Shown in pieces: positions 6,259 through 8,841 of a stretch of 8,841 nt of DNA; the stretch's first letter is position 1, and each line of letters opens with the position of its first letter. The DNA is from Cyclobacteriaceae bacterium (GTDB taxonomy: Bacteria; Bacteroidota; Bacteroidia; Cytophagales; Cyclobacteriaceae). The notes under the pieces are model-generated. The model searched no databases, had not been told where the DNA came from, and saw only the letters and a list, made by a program, of their open reading frames with translations. The stretch is taken from positions 1 to 8,841 of the forward strand of contig WGED01000276.1 in the NCBI GenBank assembly GCA_015492915.1, read 5' to 3'. A program made the translations under genes and the position numbers.

Positions 6259-6321
6259 TACCTTAAAACTAATTCTTTGAGTAATAATTTAAAACGCAAA
6301 GTAAAGGAATTTCAGGCATAA

Positions 6322-8841
6322 TTAACGCATAACCTGTACCCATCCATTACATCTGGTTTTCTTGTCGTTGAAAATAACCTCATAAAAATAAACCCCTGCA
6401 GCCAGATCGCCTCCGTTCCATGTGTCTCTGTAGTCTTTCGATTCGTACACAGGCCTGCCCCAGCGATTGTAAACCCTCAATTCAACCGGTCCGTCGGCAA
6501 TTATCTCAAAAGTATCGTTGATACCGTCATCATTGGGAGAGAAAACGTTGGGGATGAATGGCCTGACAGAACTGACCGTCATCTGTTTTGATACGGAGCA
6601 CATCGACTCCTTAGCCGTGAGCACAACATTAAACGTATCCTGTTTTTCATATTGATGTTCCGGCTCAAAGTCTTCTGAAGTTTGTCCGTCACCGAAATCC
6701 CAAAAGAACAGCCCGGCATTCTCAGACTTGTTGATAAATTTCACCACAGGCACATCAAGACAATCATAGCCTTTCTCCACCTCAAAATCCGCAATTATCT
6801 CCGGGATTACCTTTATCAGCACCGAATCCTCTGCTTTACAACCGTTGACATCTTCTATTTTCACCTTGTAAATGATTGTGGTGTCGGGTGAAGCGACGGG
6901 CGAAGCCGTATTAGGCTCCTGCAAATGATACTTCGGATTCCAATCATACTGCACACCGCCCCAGGCACGCAATGTGATCTCCTCCCCTTCGCAGATCGAA
7001 TCTTCAGGCATAATACCAAAGGCATAATCATGCACGGTGATATTGCCGTGAGCCTTGCTCACACGTACGCAGGTATTGATATCCGTCGCCGTGAGCACCA
7101 CCGGAAAAATGCCCGGATTTTCATAGGTAATCAAAATACTGTCCTCCTTATCCGTGACCGTGCCCTGGCCAAAATCCCATAAAAAATCCTCGCCTCCGAT
7201 GCTTTCATTCAAAAAAACGAGCGTGAGCGGATAGCATCCTTCGCGAATGCCCCTGTTGGTAAAATCTTCCGTATCAGTATCAAATCGCGCCAGGAGATTG
7301 GCAAGATCAAACTTAAATGCGGCATTGTTGCAGTTGCTGCTTTTGTTTGTGGTGGACCATACATCCGGCGGCCAGGTCGGGAATCCGCTGCTGCCGCCAC
7401 AACCACCGCAGACCGACTGGTATACAATACCCCGTTTGTCAAAGCGGCTCGTGCCACCGTCCACATGTTCTCCGCGGCCACCGTTTTCTCCAAAATAAGT
7501 TGCGTACAACAATTGTTTGGCGTCCTGCAGCAATACTGCAAGGTAAAAGTCTGTGCCGTCAGTTTCTTTCTGAAAAGCATTGTCCGTGACCGGCAATCCG
7601 ATGGTGCTGCCGCCTATGTAGCCAAAACCCGGATGATTGAGCACTCCTCCCCATCCGCTCAGTAAAATATTTTCACATTCATTGACCAGGAATGCCGTAG
7701 GGGAAAAATCAGGCGATCCGGCACCGGTTCCGATTACAGTCGAATAATAAACCGTATCAAGGTTCTGTCCTAACTTCTGAATAAATTGACCGCTGTTGGG
7801 ATTGGAATACACACCCGGTGTGACCGGAAAGGGGCCTTGCGTTTGGCCGAGCAGGTAAACATGCCCTGCAGAGTCGAGATCGGTAAAATAAACTTGATCG
7901 TATTCATACGTGCCTATAAAGGTGGAGGCCATGATGCTGTCTCCGCCGGAATTCAACTTTACCACCACACCGTCAATATCACCCCAGGAAGGCTTTGAGG
8001 TTTTGATAGTTCCGGGCGTAACGGGAAAATCAGGGCTGTTGCTGCCGCCTGCCACGATCACATTTCCGCCGCGGTCCACCTTTACGGAATACAAAGCATC
8101 CATCCCGTTGCCACCGAGATAAGTACTCCAGAGCAGATTTGACAGATCGGCATTAAATGCTATTGCGACGCCGTCGTTGGTACCGCCACCGTAAGTACTC
8201 TGAGGGCCCTTCAAAACAGGAAAGTCTCCTGAACTCGTATTGGACGCCACATAAATATTATCATACTTATCAAGGATTACCTCACCCCTGAACTGGTCTC
8301 CGTAGTTCTTTGTCAACGGCATGTGTCGCTCCATAATGCCGTCATTGCCGGTGCCTCCGATGAAGGTTGATCCTATGAGTTTTTGGCCATTTTTGCCGAG
8401 CACAGCCAGGAAGATGTCCGAACCGTTGAGAAAAGGAATTCCCCCTACCAGCCTTGGATTTGAAATACCGAGCGTGTCGTAAATAGGTTCGCCTCCGGCA
8501 AAGGTACTGTCCCAGGCATTGGAGGTCATCGGAAAATCAGGCGAACTCGTGGTGCCGTAGATCACCAGCTCACCGCGACTGTTTTCAATGATACTTTGTG
8601 GCGTTTCGGTAAAGCTGCCTCCAAGGTATGTAGCCCACAACAATCGTGTGCCGGTGGAGTCGTATTTTAAAATCCCCACATCCCATTCGCCGGCATGCCC
8701 GGGCTGAAATACGCCGTTTGTTACGGGAAACCCGGCGTCAAACACGATACCACCGGAGTACAGGTTGCCATGTGCATCGTAAGTAGCTGTAAATCCCCAG
8801 TTGTCGGCAAAGGAGCCAGAATAGGTTGAAAAAATCAACTC
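6322..8841 (-). CDS. T9SS type B cargo: SBBP propeller, PKD domains and sorting domain (5' end outside window)
   Basis: About 839 codons are visible, with the stop TAA at 6324-6322; the N-terminus lies beyond base 8841. From the window edge inward, seven units pair a strand like LLWSTYLGG with a loop like DFPVTPG, as in SBBP repeats, and likely form one seven-bladed beta-propeller. The last unit carries CGGCGGSSGFP (near 7400) and SNCNN. A PKD domain (FLWDFGQG, about 7170), an Ig-like segment (SICEGEEITLRAWGG) and a second PKD domain (FFWDFGDGQTSE, about 6700) follow. The last 80 residues hold NVFSPNDDGINDTFEI, LRVYNRWGRPVYES, WNGGDLAAGVYFYEV and GWVQVMR, the gliding-motility-associated type B C-terminal domain that directs export and surface attachment by T9SS. 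The missing part should contain a signal peptide, and similar proteins often carry an N-terminal DUF7948 domain (family expectation). A TTG at 8838 is not credible as a start: it lies inside the first propeller strand. Confidence 0.9.
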   Translation of the reverse strand, partial: ELIFSTYSGSFADNWGFTATYDAHGNLYSGGIVFDAGFPVTNGVFQPGHAGEWDVGILKYDSTGTRLLWATYLGGSFTETPQSIIENSRGELVIYGTTSSPDFPMTSNAWDSTFAGGEPIYDTLGISNPRLVGGIPFLNGSDIFLAVLGKNGQKLIGSTFIGGTGNDGIMERHMPLTKNYGDQFRGEVILDKYDNIYVASNTSSGDFPVLKGPQSTYGGGTNDGVAIAFNADLSNLLWSTYLGGNGMDALYSVKVDRGGNVIVAGGSNSPDFPVTPGTIKTSKPSWGDIDGVVVKLNSGGDSIMASTFIGTYEYDQVYFTDLDSAGHVYLLGQTQGPFPVTPGVYSNPNSGQFIQKLGQNLDTVYYSTVIGTGAGSPDFSPTAFLVNECENILLSGWGGVLNHPGFGYIGGSTIGLPVTDNAFQKETDGTDFYLAVLLQDAKQLLYATYFGENGGRGEHVDGGTSRFDKRGIVYQSVCGGCGGSSGFPTWPPDVWSTTNKSSNCNNAAFKFDLANLLARFDTDTEDFTNRGIREGCYPLTLVFLNESIGGEDFLWDFGQGTVTDKEDSILITYENPGIFPVVLTATDINTCVRVSKAHGNITVHDYAFGIMPEDSICEGEEITLRAWGGVQYDWNPKYHLQEPNTASPVASPDTTIIYKVKIEDVNGCKAEDSVLIKVIPEIIADFEVEKGYDCLDVPVVKFINKSENAGLFFWDFGDGQTSEDFEPEHQYEKQDTFNVVLTAKESMCSVSKQMTVSSVRPFIPNVFSPNDDGINDTFEIIADGPVELRVYNRWGRPVYESKDYRDTWNGGDLAAGVYFYEVIFNDKKTRCNGWVQVMR

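Noticed and set aside
7209..7580. Long open frame on the minus strand in another frame of the T9SS gene
   Set aside because: It overlaps the propeller and PKD coding region completely, has a cysteine- and alanine-heavy random composition and no family features.
8836..8838. TTG at the right edge as start codon of the T9SS cargo gene
   Set aside because: It sits inside the first SBBP-like strand (LIFSTYSGS), the frame is open to base 8841, and no signal peptide follows. The gene is simply cut by the window edge.

Overview
The window looks like chromosomal DNA of a Bacteroidota bacterium, probably a Saprospirales/Chitinophagales-type or related gliding or surface-protein-rich lineage. The evidence is a type IX secretion (T9SS) type B C-terminal sorting domain, a carboxypeptidase-regulatory-like secreted protein, a large exported WG-repeat protein, A-rich leaders without Shine-Dalgarno sequences, and promoters of the Bacteroidota TTG/TAnnTTTG type. 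No tRNA, rRNA, CRISPR array, phage gene or transposase gene was found. The order is inferred and not proven.

Layout. Bases 1-59 appear to hold the last codons of a plus-strand gene that enters from the left. It converges on a minus-strand gene (98-748) for a small secreted protein with a CarboxypepD-regulatory-like domain. A divergent promoter region (749-884) separates this from a probable two-gene unit: an ArsR-type winged-helix regulator (885-1274) and a YjjG-type HAD nucleotidase (1314-2009). A 307-base gap follows. It holds a 244-bp element bounded by a perfect 16-bp inverted repeat (2036-2279) with several internal hairpins; its right end overlaps the likely -7 promoter element of pruA. 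pruA (2317-3948) encodes a complete stand-alone 1-pyrroline-5-carboxylate dehydrogenase and ends in a hairpin terminator shared with the converging gene.

The right half is on the minus strand: a 749-residue exported protein built almost entirely of about 16 WG repeats (4009-6258, apparent GTG start), preceded by the 3' part of a very large T9SS cargo (6322 to the window edge). The visible part of that cargo has seven SBBP-like units (likely one seven-bladed propeller), PKD/Ig-like domains and the type B sorting domain.

How the genes relate. The regulator and HAD genes are probably co-transcribed. PruA does the second step of proline catabolism, and no proline dehydrogenase lies beside it. 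The two right-hand genes are adjacent cell-envelope or surface proteins, but nothing shows that they share a pathway. The least explained item is the inverted-repeat element at 2036-2279: it has no recognisable transposase, carries a compound palindromic structure, and may supply a promoter to a housekeeping gene. I see no clear new defence or biosynthetic system here.
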